Shown here: piece after piece, positions 28,080 through 37,873 of the stretch
How the letters are laid out: the number at the start of each line of letters is the position of its first letter
Position numbering within the stretch: position 1 is the first letter of the stretch
The notes under the pieces: generated by a model
What the model saw: only the letters and a program-made list of their open reading frames with translations
The model's database searches: none
What the model was told of the DNA's origin: nothing
NCBI RefSeq assembly: GCF_024518675.1
Contig: NZ_JANIGL010000005.1
Coordinates: 186,001-250,000, forward strand
DNA: 64,000 bases
Source of the DNA: Pseudoalteromonas shioyasakiensis
GTDB taxonomy: Bacteria; Pseudomonadota; Gammaproteobacteria; Enterobacterales; Alteromonadaceae
Direction: 5' to 3'
Program-made: the position numbers and the translations under genes

Positions 28080-29903
28080 TTATGACTTAGGAGCACGACC
28101 CGCACGTTTACGCTCACTTTCAGTTAAGTGACGCTTACGAATACGAATGTTCTCAGGAGTAACCTCTACTAGCTCATCATCATCGATAAACTCAAGCGCT
28201 TGCTCAAGTGTATAATCTAGAGGTGGTACAAGTGATTGTGCTTCATCAGTACCTGATGCACGAACGTTAGTAAGTTGCTTACCTTTAAGCGCGTTAACTG
28301 TAAGGTCGTTATCACGGCTATGAATACCGATAACCATACCTTCATAAACTTCAACACCGTGACCGATGAATAAACGGCCGCGCTCTTGTAAGTTAAATAA
28401 TGCGTTAGTCAGTGCTTTACCTGTTGCGTTTGCAATCATTACACCGTTCTTACGAACACCTAGCTCGCCACCTTTGTGTGGACCGTAGTGATCGAACGTA
28501 TGGTAAAGTAAACCAGAACCTGATGTTAACGTCATGAATTCAGTTTGGAAACCGATTAAACCACGGCTTGGGATCATAAAGTCCATACGCATACGGCCCT
28601 TACCATCTGGTGCCATGTCAGTAAGTTCACCTTTACGAAGACCAATTTGCTCCATGATAGAACCTTGATGCTCTTCTTCACAGTCAATTGTTAGTGTTTC
28701 ATACGGTTCTTCTAACACACCATCAACAGTACGTAAGATTACTTCTGGACGAGATACAGCAAGCTCGTAACCTTCACGACGCATGTTCTCGATTAAGATA
28801 CCAAGGTGTAATTCACCACGACCCGATACACGGAAGCTATCTGGATTACCAGTATCTGCAACACGAAGTGCTACGTTGTGTACTAATTCTTTGTCTAAAC
28901 GCTCACGAATATTACGTGATGTTACAAACTTACCTTCTTTACCACAGAACGGAGAGTTATTTACAGAGAATGTCATCGTTACTGTTGGCTCATCAACACT
29001 TAGTGGTGGTAATGCTTCAACATTGTTAGGACAGCAAATCGTATCTGAAATCTTAAGCTCGCCAAGACCAGTAACTGTTACGATGTTACCAGCGAACGCT
29101 TTATCCGTTTCAATACGCTCAAGGCCGAGGTAGCTTTGTACTGAACCAATCTTACCGTTACGAGTCGTGCCGTCAGCACTGATAACTGTCACTTGTTGGT
29201 TAGGCGCAACAGAACCACGTTTGATACGGCCGATACCGATTACACCTTTATACGAGTTGTAATCAAGCTGAGAGATTTGCATTTGGAAGTCACCTTCAGG
29301 ATCTGCATCCGGTGGTGATACTTCGTCAACGATCATCTTAAACATAGGTTCCATGTTGTCTGATGGCTCGTCTAAATCTAGTGTTGCCCAGCCATTGATA
29401 GCTGATGCATAGATTACTTTAAAGTCTAACTGTTCGTCAGTTGCGCCAAGGTTGTCGAATAAATCAAAGATTTGATCCATAACCCAATCTGGGCGAGCAC
29501 CTGGCTTATCAATTTTGTTGATAACAACGATTGGCTTTAAGCCTTGCGCGAATGCTTTTTGCGTTACGAAACGCGTTTGTGGCATTGGACCTTCTTGAGC
29601 ATCAACAAGTAATAATACTGAGTCAGCCATCGAAAGTACGCGTTCAACTTCACCGCCAAAGTCGGCGTGTCCCGGGGTATCTACGATATTGATATGGTAG
29701 TCATTCCAAGAGATGGCCGTGTTTTTAGCCAAAATGGTAATACCACGTTCTTTCTCAATGTCGTTTGAGTCCATCACGCGCTCTTCGTTACCGCCGCGTG
29801 TTTCTAATGTACCTGATTGCTCAAGTAGTTTGTCAACTAAGGTTGTTTTACCATGGTCAACGTGCGCGATAATCGCTATATTTCTTAACTGTTCGATGCT
29901 CAT
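28080..29903 (-). CDS. typA: Ribosome-associated GTPase TypA/BipA
   Basis: A 607-residue translational GTPase that helps 50S assembly at low temperature. G1 is [16 protein letters not shown]3 is [17 protein letters not shown]4 is [18 protein letters not shown]-like domains II, III and V follow, and the C-terminal domain ([31 protein letters not shown]) is the unique TypA part. Length matches the family. Divergent from glnA, as in many enterobacteria and Alteromonadales. Confidence 0.97.
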   Translation of the reverse strand: MSIEQLRNIAIIAHVDHGKTTLVDKLLEQSGTLETRGGNEERVMDSNDIEKERGITILAKNTAISWNDYHINIVDTPGHADFGGEVERVLSMADSVLLLVDAQEGPMPQTRFVTQKAFAQGLKPIVVINKIDKPGARPDWVMDQIFDLFDNLGATDEQLDFKVIYASAINGWATLDLDEPSDNMEPMFKMIVDEVSPPDADPEGDFQMQISQLDYNSYKGVIGIGRIKRGSVAPNQQVTVISADGTTRNGKIGSVQSYLGLERIETDKAFAGNIVTVTGLGELKISDTICCPNNVEALPPLSVDEPTVTMTFSVNNSPFCGKEGKFVTSRNIRERLDKELVHNVALRVADTGNPDSFRVSGRGELHLGILIENMRREGYELAVSRPEVILRTVDGVLEEPYETLTIDCEEEHQGSIMEQIGLRKGELTDMAPDGKGRMRMDFMIPSRGLIGFQTEFMTLTSGSGLLYHTFDHYGPHKGGELGVRKNGVMIANATGKALTNALFNLQERGRLFIGHGVEVYEGMVIGIHSRDNDLTVNALKGKQLTNVRASGTDEAQSLVPPLDYTLEQALEFIDDDELVEVTPENIRIRKRHLTESERKRAGRAPKS

Positions 29904-30256
29904 ATATTTACTCAGAGAAGTTTATTCTCATTGATCCTGCAAGATCTACGCACTCATCTGCGTTTTCACCAGATGTCCCAGCATAGGATTTAAAAGGGCG
30001 CATATTATCCCTCATTAATGACATGGATGAAAGTTTATCCAATATAAATTTGAAAACTTTCTCAATACTTTCAGTAAGTATCTGTTTTATATATGACAAT
30101 TAAATGAATAAAATTCCATTTATTTATTAAAAACCACTTTTTGAGCTATTTTTAGGATCTTTTTGGCACTATTTAGCATTTAGGTTATGCTGATTTTGAG
30201 CGTTTAAAAGATCAGCAAAATATAGCTTGTAAATATTGCACCAAAATGAAAATAAT
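29904..30256. other. typA-glnA divergent spacer, typA side
   Basis: AT-rich spacer that should carry the typA promoter. An open frame of 63 codons on the minus strand here overlaps the typA leader and has no coding character. A GG-N9-GC sequence near 30166-30180 resembles a sigma-54 site but has the wrong spacing. Confidence 0.4.
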
Positions 30257-30275
30257 GCGCACCAAAAAGGTGCGC
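30257..30275. promoter_or_regulatory. NtrC-binding site upstream of glnA
   Basis: GCGCACC-AAAAA-GGTGCGC is a perfect dyad matching the NtrC consensus (GCAC-N5-GTGC type with the core GCACC and GGTGC). It is about 80 bases upstream of the sigma-54 promoter, the right place for an enhancer. A weaker half site (TTGCACCAAAAT) is just upstream. Confidence 0.85.
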
Positions 30276-30336
30276 GAGCGTATTTTTGTTTACGCCCTGT
30301 ATATTTTTTAAGATTATAAACAGTTAGTTATAAACA

Positions 30337-30352
30337 TGGCACAGAATCAGCT
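30337..30352 (+). promoter_or_regulatory. Sigma-54 promoter of glnA
   Basis: TGGCAC-AGAATCA-GCT: GG at 30338-30339 and GC at 30350-30351 are separated by exactly ten bases, as RpoN requires. Start of transcription is expected about 12 bases on, leaving a leader of some 45 bases before glnA. Confidence 0.85.
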
Positions 30353-30409
30353 TACTAGAATGCAAAAGCAATTATGCAGCAATAATAAAACCCAACAGTT
30401 GGAGGACAC

Positions 30410-31816
30410 ATGTCACAATCGGTTTTAGATTTTATTAAAGAAAATGACGTTAAGTTCATTGATTTACGCTTTACTGATACAAAAGGTAAAGAGCAACATG
30501 TTTCTATTCCTCATCACCAAGTTGATGAAGACTTTTTTGAAGACGGTAAAATGTTCGATGGCTCTTCAATCGCAGGTTGGAAAGGCATCAACGAATCTGA
30601 CATGGTATTAATGCCAGTTCCTGAGTCAGTAAAACTTGACCCTTTCACTGAAGAAACAACACTAATCGTACGTTGTGACGTGGTAGAGCCTTCTACACTA
30701 CAAGGTTATGAACGTGATCCGCGTTCTGTTGCTAAACGCGCTGAAGAATATATGCGTTCAACAGGTATCGCTGATACTGTATTATTTGGCCCAGAGCCAG
30801 AATTCTTCCTATTTGATGACGTTAAATACAAATCAGACATGTCTGGTTCTATGTACAAAATCGATGCAGAAGAAGCATCATGGAACTCAGATAAAGAATA
30901 CGAAGGCGGCAACTCAGGCCATCGTCCAGGTGTTAAAGGTGGTTATTTCCCATGTTCACCGGTTGATTCATCTCAAGATTGGCGTTCAGCTACGTGTCTA
31001 GTTCTTGAAGAGCTAGGTCAAGTTGTTGAAGCGCATCACCACGAAGTTGCTACAGCAGGTCAAAACGAAATCGCTACTCGTTTTAATACTATGGTATTAA
31101 AAGCAGATGAAATCCAAGAAATGAAATATGTTATTCATAACATGGCTCATTTATATGGCAAAACAGCGACATTCATGCCTAAGCCTATCGTTGGCGATAA
31201 TGGTTCTGGTATGCACTGTCACCAGTCTTTAGCTAAAGACGGCGTTAACTTATTCGCAGGCGACAAGTACGGCGGTCTTTCTGAAGATGCACTTTACTAT
31301 ATCGGTGGTATCATCAAACACGCTAAAGCAATCAATGCGTTTGCTAATGCGTCAACTAACTCGTACAAGCGTTTAGTTCCAGGTTTTGAAGCACCAGTAA
31401 TGCTAGCTTATTCAGCTCGTAACCGTTCAGCTTCAATCCGTATTCCAGTAGTACCATCTGAAAAAGGTCGTCGTATCGAAGTACGCTTCCCAGATCCAAC
31501 TGCTAACCCTTACCTAGCATTTGCATCTATGCTTATGGCTGGTCTTGACGGTATTAAAAACAAGATCCACCCTGGTGATGCAATGGATAAAGATTTATAC
31601 GATTTACCAGCAGAAGAAGCAGCTGAAATTCCAACAGTTGCAGCGTCACTAGACGAAGCGCTTGCAGCACTAAGTGCTGACCGTGAGTTCTTAACTCAAG
31701 GTGGCGTATTCACTGATGACCTAATCGATGCATACATCGCACTTAAATCTCAAGAAGTTGAAAAACTTAACATGACAACTCACCCAGTTGAGTTTGAAAT
31801 GTACTACAGCGTTTAA
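30410..31816 (+). CDS. glnA: Glutamine synthetase, type I
   Basis: GlnA makes glutamine from glutamate, ammonia and ATP as a dodecamer. The 468 residues match GSI-beta. Seen are [16 protein letters not shown], the ATP and metal site [11 protein letters not shown], the [11 protein letters not shown] segment and the adenylylation tyrosine in [11 protein letters not shown], so regulation by GlnE is expected. It has a strong TTGGAGGACA ribosome site and sits behind the NtrC site and sigma-54 promoter. A DUF4124 gene and ntrB-ntrC follow. Confidence 0.98.
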   Translation: MSQSVLDFIKENDVKFIDLRFTDTKGKEQHVSIPHHQVDEDFFEDGKMFDGSSIAGWKGINESDMVLMPVPESVKLDPFTEETTLIVRCDVVEPSTLQGYERDPRSVAKRAEEYMRSTGIADTVLFGPEPEFFLFDDVKYKSDMSGSMYKIDAEEASWNSDKEYEGGNSGHRPGVKGGYFPCSPVDSSQDWRSATCLVLEELGQVVEAHHHEVATAGQNEIATRFNTMVLKADEIQEMKYVIHNMAHLYGKTATFMPKPIVGDNGSGMHCHQSLAKDGVNLFAGDKYGGLSEDALYYIGGIIKHAKAINAFANASTNSYKRLVPGFEAPVMLAYSARNRSASIRIPVVPSEKGRRIEVRFPDPTANPYLAFASMLMAGLDGIKNKIHPGDAMDKDLYDLPAEEAAEIPTVAASLDEALAALSADREFLTQGGVFTDDLIDAYIALKSQEVEKLNMTTHPVEFEMYYSV

Positions 31817-31868
31817 TGCGCTGTAGCTAAAATTATCTAGTTATAGATAATATATGTGTGTTCTCAAG

Positions 31869-31890
31869 GCCCGTTTTACGGGCTTTTTTT
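31869..31890 (+). terminator. Intrinsic terminator after glnA
   Basis: GCCCG, TTTTA loop, CGGGC, then seven T. It separates glnA from the DUF4124-ntrBC group, which must then have read-through or its own promoter. Confidence 0.85.
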
Positions 31891-31951
31891 ATGGCAAAAT
31901 GTTTCATTCTCCACTAGAGTTTAATTAGTGCAAAAAATGCAGGATTAAAGG

Positions 31952-32464
31952 GTGAAAACAAAGATTTTGGTATTGCTGACGCTAATTTTATTCAGCTTTT
32001 ATGGCTATGCAGCCGATAAAAAAATTTATACATGGAAGGATAAAAATGGCGCAGTGGTTTTTTCTGACACTCCAAAAGTCGGAGCGCAGGAAGTAAAATT
32101 AACCAGCCAAATACTTTCTATGCCTACCACCAATACAAGTATTTTAGATGAAACAAAACCTATCGCCAAAAAAAGCTTTAAGATTGAAGTAGCATCGCCT
32201 GCCAACGAAGAAACAGTGAGAGAAAATACCGGTTCAGTATACGTTACTAGTCGAGTCTCTCCGCGCTTTGAGAATGGCTTTAAGATTCAGTTATTCGTTG
32301 ATGGTACCGCTTACTCAGCACCCGGTAGCAGTAGTACCTTTGCACTTCGTAATGTGGACCGAGGTGAGCATTCCTTGCAGGTTAAATTATATGACCCCAA
32401 AGGTAATGTGTTATCGGTAAGTCCAACAAGTGTGTTCTTTATGCATCGGCAGTCGGCATTATAG
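31952..32464 (+). CDS. DUF4124-domain exported protein
   Basis: A 170-residue protein starting at GTG with an AGGA site eight bases ahead. A signal peptide ending YGYAADKK is followed by the DUF4124 motif KIYTWKDKNGAVVFSDTP and a C-terminal Ig-like beta domain (SPANEETVRENTGSVYVTSRVSP). Such proteins often lie between glnA and ntrB in Alteromonadales. Function unknown, probably periplasmic. A second DUF4124 protein is at 40682. Confidence 0.8.
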   Translation: MKTKILVLLTLILFSFYGYAADKKIYTWKDKNGAVVFSDTPKVGAQEVKLTSQILSMPTTNTSILDETKPIAKKSFKIEVASPANEETVRENTGSVYVTSRVSPRFENGFKIQLFVDGTAYSAPGSSSTFALRNVDRGEHSLQVKLYDPKGNVLSVSPTSVFFMHRQSAL

Positions 32465-32551
32465 TCTGGCGCTTTTTTTATAATGACACACTCAGTATAA
32501 ATATATGTGCTAAGCTGCTAAATATCATCAACGCACTAAAATGGTGCAAAC

Positions 32552-33622
32552 ATGCCCAACAATAAAAAATTTAACCCCGAGTTACTAACCAGCATATGGA
32601 AAAACCTCACCACTGCGGTGATGTTACTGGATAATAAATTTACCCTAGTCTACGTTAATGACAGTGCCAGTGAGCTTCTAGGGCTGGGGCCAAAGCGGAC
32701 GCTTAATCAACCGTTCGATAATCTATTTAACTACCATTCAATTGACTTAAAGCGTATTGCTCAGTATTCATTAATGGATGGTGTAGATTGCCACCAGCAT
32801 AGGGCTGACGTGGTGTTCATCGACTCTCGACATGCAAAGTTAGCAATCAGTGCCAGGCGTTTAAAACTTGAAGATGAGTATTATTTGTTATTTGAGTGCC
32901 GCCAAACTGATGATGAAATCCGCCATGATCAAGCATCAAATCAAATGCACCAATATCAAGCCGCACGTAATCTTATACGTGGTCTTGCTCACGAAATTAA
33001 AAATCCTTTAGGCGGAATTCGCGGAGCGGCGCAATTATTGCAGTATGAGGTTGATCAGCAAGAGCGGGATCAGTGCGCTGAGCTTATTATTGAACAAGCT
33101 GACCGTTTGCGTGAGCTTGTCGATAGACTCCTAGGTCCGAATCAATTACCACAAAAGTCATACGGTAATATTCACCAAACCTTAGAGTCTGTTGTAAAAC
33201 TAAGTATGCTCGATAGCAATGCGAATATCAGCCTAGAGAAAGATTACGACCCAAGCATACCTGACGTATTTATAGACCAAGGTAAAATTCAGCAAGTCGT
33301 ATTAAATATTGTTCGTAATGCACAACAAGCACTAGTTGATGGTGGAGTGATTAAACTGAAAACTCGCATCAGTCATAGACAGCGCCGCCCCGGTAAAGCA
33401 CCAAAAAAAGCTTTGCTGATCCAAATATCAGATAACGGACCAGGTATTGATAGCAATATTAAAGAAACCTTATTTTATCCGATGACCACCAATAAAGAAG
33501 GCGGATCGGGCTTAGGGCTTTCAATTGCTCAAACTTTAATAGATCAACATAATGGCTATATCGAATGCGATAGCTGGCCTGGTCATACAGAATTTAATAT
33601 ATATCTGCCTTTTGTGGATTAA
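32552..33622 (+). CDS. glnL: Nitrogen regulation sensor kinase NtrB
   Basis: NtrB phosphorylates and, with PII, dephosphorylates NtrC. The 356-residue soluble kinase has an N-terminal PAS domain (VMLLDNKFTLVYVNDSASELLG). The HisKA helix carries phospho-accepting H147 in GLAHEIKNPLGGIRGAAQLL. The HATPase domain has N box VLNIVRNAQQAL, G1 ISDNGPGID and G2 GGSGLGLSIAQ. No membrane segment. It abuts ntrC. Confidence 0.95.
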   Translation: MPNNKKFNPELLTSIWKNLTTAVMLLDNKFTLVYVNDSASELLGLGPKRTLNQPFDNLFNYHSIDLKRIAQYSLMDGVDCHQHRADVVFIDSRHAKLAISARRLKLEDEYYLLFECRQTDDEIRHDQASNQMHQYQAARNLIRGLAHEIKNPLGGIRGAAQLLQYEVDQQERDQCAELIIEQADRLRELVDRLLGPNQLPQKSYGNIHQTLESVVKLSMLDSNANISLEKDYDPSIPDVFIDQGKIQQVVLNIVRNAQQALVDGGVIKLKTRISHRQRRPGKAPKKALLIQISDNGPGIDSNIKETLFYPMTTNKEGGSGLGLSIAQTLIDQHNGYIECDSWPGHTEFNIYLPFVD

Positions 33623-33639
33623 TGAGTTTGGGAGTGCCC

Positions 33640-35025
33640 ATGAAAACAGTTTGGCTTGTTGATGATGATGCGTCTATTCGCTTTGTTTTAGAAAAAGCAC
33701 TTTCTCGTGCAGGGTTTAACACTGAGAGTTTTGCCAATGCACAAGACGTTTTAAGTGCGCTGAAGTTTAGCCAACCAACCGTACTCGTCTCTGACGTACG
33801 TATGCCCGGTATGGATGGCATGGCATTGCTCGAGCTAATAGCCGAGCAAAACCCAGGTTTACCGGTGATAATAATGACCGCTCATTCAGATTTGGACTCA
33901 GCGGTTAATGCGTTTCAAAAAGGAGCTTTCGAATACCTTGCTAAGCCATTTGACTTAAATGAAGCGGTTGCTTTAGTAGAGAGTGCTTGTCGCGCAAATT
34001 CAGCGAAAAAAACCAAGCGTAAAGCAACTCCCCCTAAAAGTGCCCATATCATTGGCGAAGCACCAGCAATGCAAGAGGTATTTCGTGCCATTGGTAAGCT
34101 CTCAGCTTCGAGTATGAGCGTATTAATTAATGGTGAGTCAGGCACAGGTAAAGAGCTCGTTGCAAGTGCGCTGCATAATCACAGCCCCCGTAAAGAAAAC
34201 CACTTTATCGCCCTCAATATGGCCGCTATTCCAAAAGAGTTAGTTGAATCTGAACTATTTGGTCACGAAAAAGGAGCGTTTACCGGCGCCGACAGTGTTC
34301 GTAAAGGTCGCTTCGAGCAGGCTAACGGCGGTACTTTATTTTTAGATGAAATAGGCGATATGCCATTAGACGTGCAAACACGTTTACTGCGGGTATTAGC
34401 AGATGGAGAGTTTTACCGCGTTGGGGGCCATCAAAGCATCAAAGTTGATGTGCGTATTATTGCCGCAACCCACCAAAACCTTGAAGACTTGGTGAAGCAA
34501 GGGAAATTTAGGGACGACTTATTCCACCGTTTAAATGTGGTAAGACTGCGCCTTCCTGCACTACGTGAACGTACCGAAGATATTGAAAGGTTAGCTCAAC
34601 ACTTTCTGCATAAAAGTGCGAAAGACTTACAAGTAGAAAGCAAAGTACTTAGCCCAAAAGCCACAGAGCTATTACGTTTATTTAGTTGGCCTGGTAACGT
34701 ACGACAATTAGAAAATACCTGCCGTTGGTTAACAGTTATGGCACCGGGTGAATTAGTCAGTGAGCAAGATCTCCCACCAGAGATCCTCGAGGCAGAAGTA
34801 TCACAACAAGAAGGTGATTGGCTCGACTCATTCCAGCAATGGCTGAATCAGGAGCTAAAACATGGAAAGCAAAATATTTGGCCAAACGTGCAAGCGCAAT
34901 TAGAAACTCGCTTAATCAAAACCGCGCTCGCAAATTGCTCTGGGCACAAACAAGAAGCGGCGGTAAAAATTGGCTGGGGGCGTAATACATTGACCCGCAA
35001 ATTAAAAGAGCGCAATATTAGCTAA
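33640..35025 (+). CDS. glnG: Nitrogen regulator NtrC (sigma-54 activator)
   Basis: NtrC activates glnA and nitrogen-scavenging genes. From the ATG at 33640 (GGGAG five bases ahead) it has 461 residues; the upstream ATG at 33622 overlaps the ntrB stop. The receiver domain has phosphorylation Asp52 in [10 protein letters not shown]. The AAA+ domain shows GESGTGKE (165-172), the sigma-54 contact loop GAFTGA (212-217) and FLDEIGDM. A Fis-type helix-turn-helix ([19 protein letters not shown]) ends the protein. The site at 30257 is its expected target. Confidence 0.96.
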   Translation: MKTVWLVDDDASIRFVLEKALSRAGFNTESFANAQDVLSALKFSQPTVLVSDVRMPGMDGMALLELIAEQNPGLPVIIMTAHSDLDSAVNAFQKGAFEYLAKPFDLNEAVALVESACRANSAKKTKRKATPPKSAHIIGEAPAMQEVFRAIGKLSASSMSVLINGESGTGKELVASALHNHSPRKENHFIALNMAAIPKELVESELFGHEKGAFTGADSVRKGRFEQANGGTLFLDEIGDMPLDVQTRLLRVLADGEFYRVGGHQSIKVDVRIIAATHQNLEDLVKQGKFRDDLFHRLNVVRLRLPALRERTEDIERLAQHFLHKSAKDLQVESKVLSPKATELLRLFSWPGNVRQLENTCRWLTVMAPGELVSEQDLPPEILEAEVSQQEGDWLDSFQQWLNQELKHGKQNIWPNVQAQLETRLIKTALANCSGHKQEAAVKIGWGRNTLTRKLKERNIS

Positions 35026-35049
35026 TTAATGTCGTAGCTAATCATACTT

Positions 35050-35508
35050 ATGAAGTTAATCGAACATATTCCATTAATAAAACAAATGGAAATTATCAAT
35101 CGGCTGAATTTTTTTAAAGAGTTTACTCTCAATGAACGCCAAGTGCTTCTAGAATCATTCAGCCATTTATATTTAGTTGAACAAAACCGTTTTCTGTTTA
35201 AGCAATATGACAACGACAAACAGCTTTATATTGTACTCAGTGGCGCAATTTTAGTATTTAAGCACAGTCACTTAGTTGATTTAGGCACAATAGAACCCGG
35301 AGAGTTTATTGGCGAAGGTGCGTTTATCAATAACCGCGAACGCAGCACCAGTGCACGTGCCAAAAGTGACACAATCGTATTAGCTATAACCCCCGAAGCA
35401 CTAACACGACTCCCCAATGTGATCCGCGAAAAAATAAAAGACCGCATTATCGAAGGTATGAGCGAACGCATTGCCAAGCTTAGTGAGCACATAGAAAACC
35501 ACAGCTAA
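35050..35508 (+). CDS. Cyclic nucleotide-binding domain protein without HTH
   Basis: A 152-residue protein made almost entirely of one CAP-type cNMP-binding beta-roll (LYIVLSGAILVFK, then IEPGEFIGEGAFINNRERSTSARAKSD holding the phosphate-binding cassette and its Arg) plus C-terminal helices. No DNA-binding domain follows. It may act by protein contact, or sense a nucleotide. Lies after ntrC and is transcribed in the same direction. Confidence 0.8.
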   Translation: MKLIEHIPLIKQMEIINRLNFFKEFTLNERQVLLESFSHLYLVEQNRFLFKQYDNDKQLYIVLSGAILVFKHSHLVDLGTIEPGEFIGEGAFINNRERSTSARAKSDTIVLAITPEALTRLPNVIREKIKDRIIEGMSERIAKLSEHIENHS

Positions 35509-35516
35509 AAGATAAC

Positions 35517-36179
35517 TTAATCCATATACACAACTTGCAGCGAGCAATTTAACCATTGTGGCCCTTCAATGTGTGCGTTATAGCGAAATGTATCTGAGGG
35601 TTTTTCACCAAAAGGAGTGGCAACCAAAGGGCTTAAATGCGTGTATGACTGCGAAGTATCTCTATAATTGATGACTAAATAATTTTCATAACGCTGCCAA
35701 ACTAACTGAGCGCGGGCACCATTTACTAAAGCAAATTCAACCAAGTTATCAACAAATTTAACTTTGAGACCATTGTAGCGATCTTCAACGCAACCAGTAG
35801 TTCGCATTTGTTCTGGCACATTAAAACCTAGCTCTATTTGCTCACCACGCAAGTAAAAGCCAATATTGCCATTGCTATAATGATGATTTGCTGCCGACAC
35901 ATAGTGTATCTGTGGTTGATAGCCCATTGCTTGCATAATACCAGCAAGCTGCTCGGTTTCAGCTGTGAGTAGCATATCTTCGGAAGTTAACAGTGTCGCA
36001 GCTGCAAACTCTTTGGGTATCGGTAATTGAATAAACTGATACGGTAATGGTTGTTGCTGTAAGCGTATTGTTAGCTGTTGTTTTTCTAGCTCTGTTAACG
36101 CTTGCGTGTATACATATATTGTTGGTTGTTGGCACGCAGTTAGTAATAACAACATGCAGATTAAAATTCCATTTCGCAT
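35517..36179 (-). CDS. Putative lipoprotein, unknown
   Basis: A 220-residue protein with a lipobox (LLLLTAC) after MRNGILICM. The mature part has mixed beta character with two cysteines (GCVEDRY and WLNCSLQ) that could form a disulfide. No family recognised. Its stop lies eight bases from the convergent cNMP-binding gene. Confidence 0.65.
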   Translation of the reverse strand: MRNGILICMLLLLTACQQPTIYVYTQALTELEKQQLTIRLQQQPLPYQFIQLPIPKEFAAATLLTSEDMLLTAETEQLAGIMQAMGYQPQIHYVSAANHHYSNGNIGFYLRGEQIELGFNVPEQMRTTGCVEDRYNGLKVKFVDNLVEFALVNGARAQLVWQRYENYLVINYRDTSQSYTHLSPLVATPFGEKPSDTFRYNAHIEGPQWLNCSLQVVYMD

Positions 36180-36234
36180 AACACCTTCAAAGGATTACAT
36201 TTGTAGTCTATTGGAGGTGGTACTGTAAAGCAAC

Positions 36235-36522
36235 TTAATTTATTTGGCTATTTAACCATGCATCGACACTTTGACGGGTATATAGCACATCTTTAAACAA
36301 ACGGTGGCGCTCAAACTTTAGTAAGCGCTCTTTGTTATTATCACCGCTGACTAGCTGACTATGGTTATCATTAAATCTAGAAATAACCGAAAAACCTTTT
36401 TGATTACTATGTGAGTGTTGTTTCACAACGTTAGTAAGGTGCGTTCTAACATCATCAGCAGTTAACATATCCGAGTTATTTAAACCCATTAACTCTTTTC
36501 GCATTGCTAATCTTACGCCCAT
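36235..36522 (-). CDS. Hypothetical protein, 95 residues
   Basis: A small basic and polar cytosolic protein starting at 36522 behind a GGAGTAGGA ribosome site, which supports translation. Asn and His rich in the middle (KQHSHSNQKGFSVISRFNDNHSQL), with a C-terminal helix (TRQSVDAWLNSQIN). No family recognised. Confidence 0.5.
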   Translation of the reverse strand: MGVRLAMRKELMGLNNSDMLTADDVRTHLTNVVKQHSHSNQKGFSVISRFNDNHSQLVSGDNNKERLLKFERHRLFKDVLYTRQSVDAWLNSQIN

Positions 36523-36792
36523 TTCCTACTCCATTTTCAATGTAAACGACTTACATTTAGTTACTACTATCTAGCATTGATAATTTTTTGAATCATCTAT
36601 TGGCAAATAACAGGCCAAATTTAAGAGCTGCAGCTTAACCTTCAATTACTGCAGTTTTTTTAAAGACCCTAAAAAAAGTGAAAAAGTTTAAAATATAAAT
36701 CAGCAAACCGTGACCTACAGTACAAGCTGTGGTGCAAAACTCGCTAGATGCCTTTATAATAAAGGCTATGCCCTACCTCAACGAGATCAAAG

Positions 36793-37176
36793 ATGAACGA
36801 CGAATACATTGAAATTGAATTAGAAGAAGAACCTATTGAACTTTGCAAACTACTCAAAGTTCTTGATTTAGTTGAAGGTGGAGGCCAAGCAAAAAACCTA
36901 ATTAGTGAAGGTTATGTTGGCGTTAACCATGAAATATGTACAATAAAACGGAAAAAATTATACAGTGGCGATGTACTGGAGTTTGATGGTGAATGGTTTC
37001 AGTTGACCTTGAGTGAAGACGCAATACCAACACCAAGACCTGAACTGAATGCACAACCAGAAGTTATAACTAAAGCTGCTCAAGCTCCCGCTGCAACGAC
37101 TAAGAATAAACGTAAGCGAAACAAAAAACCAAAGGTGGATGAAAAAACTGGCCGCCGCCCTATTTCATTTGGTTAA
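36793..37176 (+). CDS. S4-domain RNA-binding protein (YbcJ-like) with basic tail
   Basis: Residues 15-70 form a compact S4 RNA-binding domain (ELCKLLKVLDLVEGGGQAKNLISEGYVGVNH), the same core as E. coli YbcJ. After a linker, a strongly basic tail (TKNKRKRNKKPKVDEKTGRRP) probably binds RNA too. YbcJ itself is about 70 residues, so this is an extended form. Likely ribosome or RNA associated. Confidence 0.78.
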   Translation: MNDEYIEIELEEEPIELCKLLKVLDLVEGGGQAKNLISEGYVGVNHEICTIKRKKLYSGDVLEFDGEWFQLTLSEDAIPTPRPELNAQPEVITKAAQAPAATTKNKRKRNKKPKVDEKTGRRPISFG

Positions 37177-37259
37177 TTAAGTTCTTCGCATACTGTTACT
37201 TGTAAAGTAAGCATCTCTCGTCTTTAATTACCTTTTTAAATAATGTTAAAAAGGTAATT

Positions 37260-37688
37260 ATGACTGTTTCCACACCAGCTAGCTGGTTAAAAAGTGTTGC
37301 TTGGGCGGCCCTTGTTTGGAATTTATTAGGCGTTTTAGCCTTTGTCATGCACATGCTAATGACACCAGAAATGATAAGTAAACTGCCTTTAGATCAACAA
37401 GCTGCTTATTCAAACACGCCTCTTTGGTCTACTATCGCATTCGCAATTGCGGTTTTTGGAGGCTGCTTAGGCGCAGTATTCTTATTACTAAAAAACTCTC
37501 TAGCGCGCACTGTTTTTGCTCTATCTCTGTGCGCTATAATTATTCAGCAATTCTATAACTTTATAGTTATCAACAGTATTAAATTATTAGGCGTTAGCGC
37601 AGTTTTTATGCCTCTACTAGTTGTGATAATCGCAATCGGGTTATTAATACTCAGTCATAAAGGCATACAGCAAGGGTGGTTAAAATAA
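37260..37688 (+). CDS. Four-helix membrane protein, unknown
   Basis: A 142-residue integral membrane protein with four hydrophobic segments (about residues 12-32, 55-77, 84-104, 112-131). The loop MLMTPEMISKLPLDQQAAYSNTPLW sits between the first two. Similar short proteins are common in marine gammaproteobacteria; function unknown. Confidence 0.65.
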   Translation: MTVSTPASWLKSVAWAALVWNLLGVLAFVMHMLMTPEMISKLPLDQQAAYSNTPLWSTIAFAIAVFGGCLGAVFLLLKNSLARTVFALSLCAIIIQQFYNFIVINSIKLLGVSAVFMPLLVVIIAIGLLILSHKGIQQGWLK

Positions 37689-37873
37689 GCTCTAATACAA
37701 CCTTTGTTTTAGCTATTGAAAAATTCAAAATAAGCATCACTTCATTTAATAGAAGTGTACAAAAATAATACATATTTATTTTGGTATACACTTTGCAATT
37801 ACACATATCATTACGAGGTTAAATTTTACGATTTAAGGATATTCACCATACCGGTATCATAAAGGGGCATATA

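Noticed and set aside
28688..29133. Two overlapping plus-strand frames of over 110 codons inside typA
   Set aside because: They are antisense shadows of a highly conserved gene with no ribosome sites.
29908..30099. 63-codon open frame on the minus strand upstream of typA
   Set aside because: It lies in the typA leader and promoter region, has no ribosome site and no recognisable protein pattern.
30166..30180. First sigma-54-like site upstream of glnA (TGGCAC...GC)
   Set aside because: Spacing between GG and GC is nine bases, one short of the required ten; the site at 30337 has correct spacing and lies nearer the gene.
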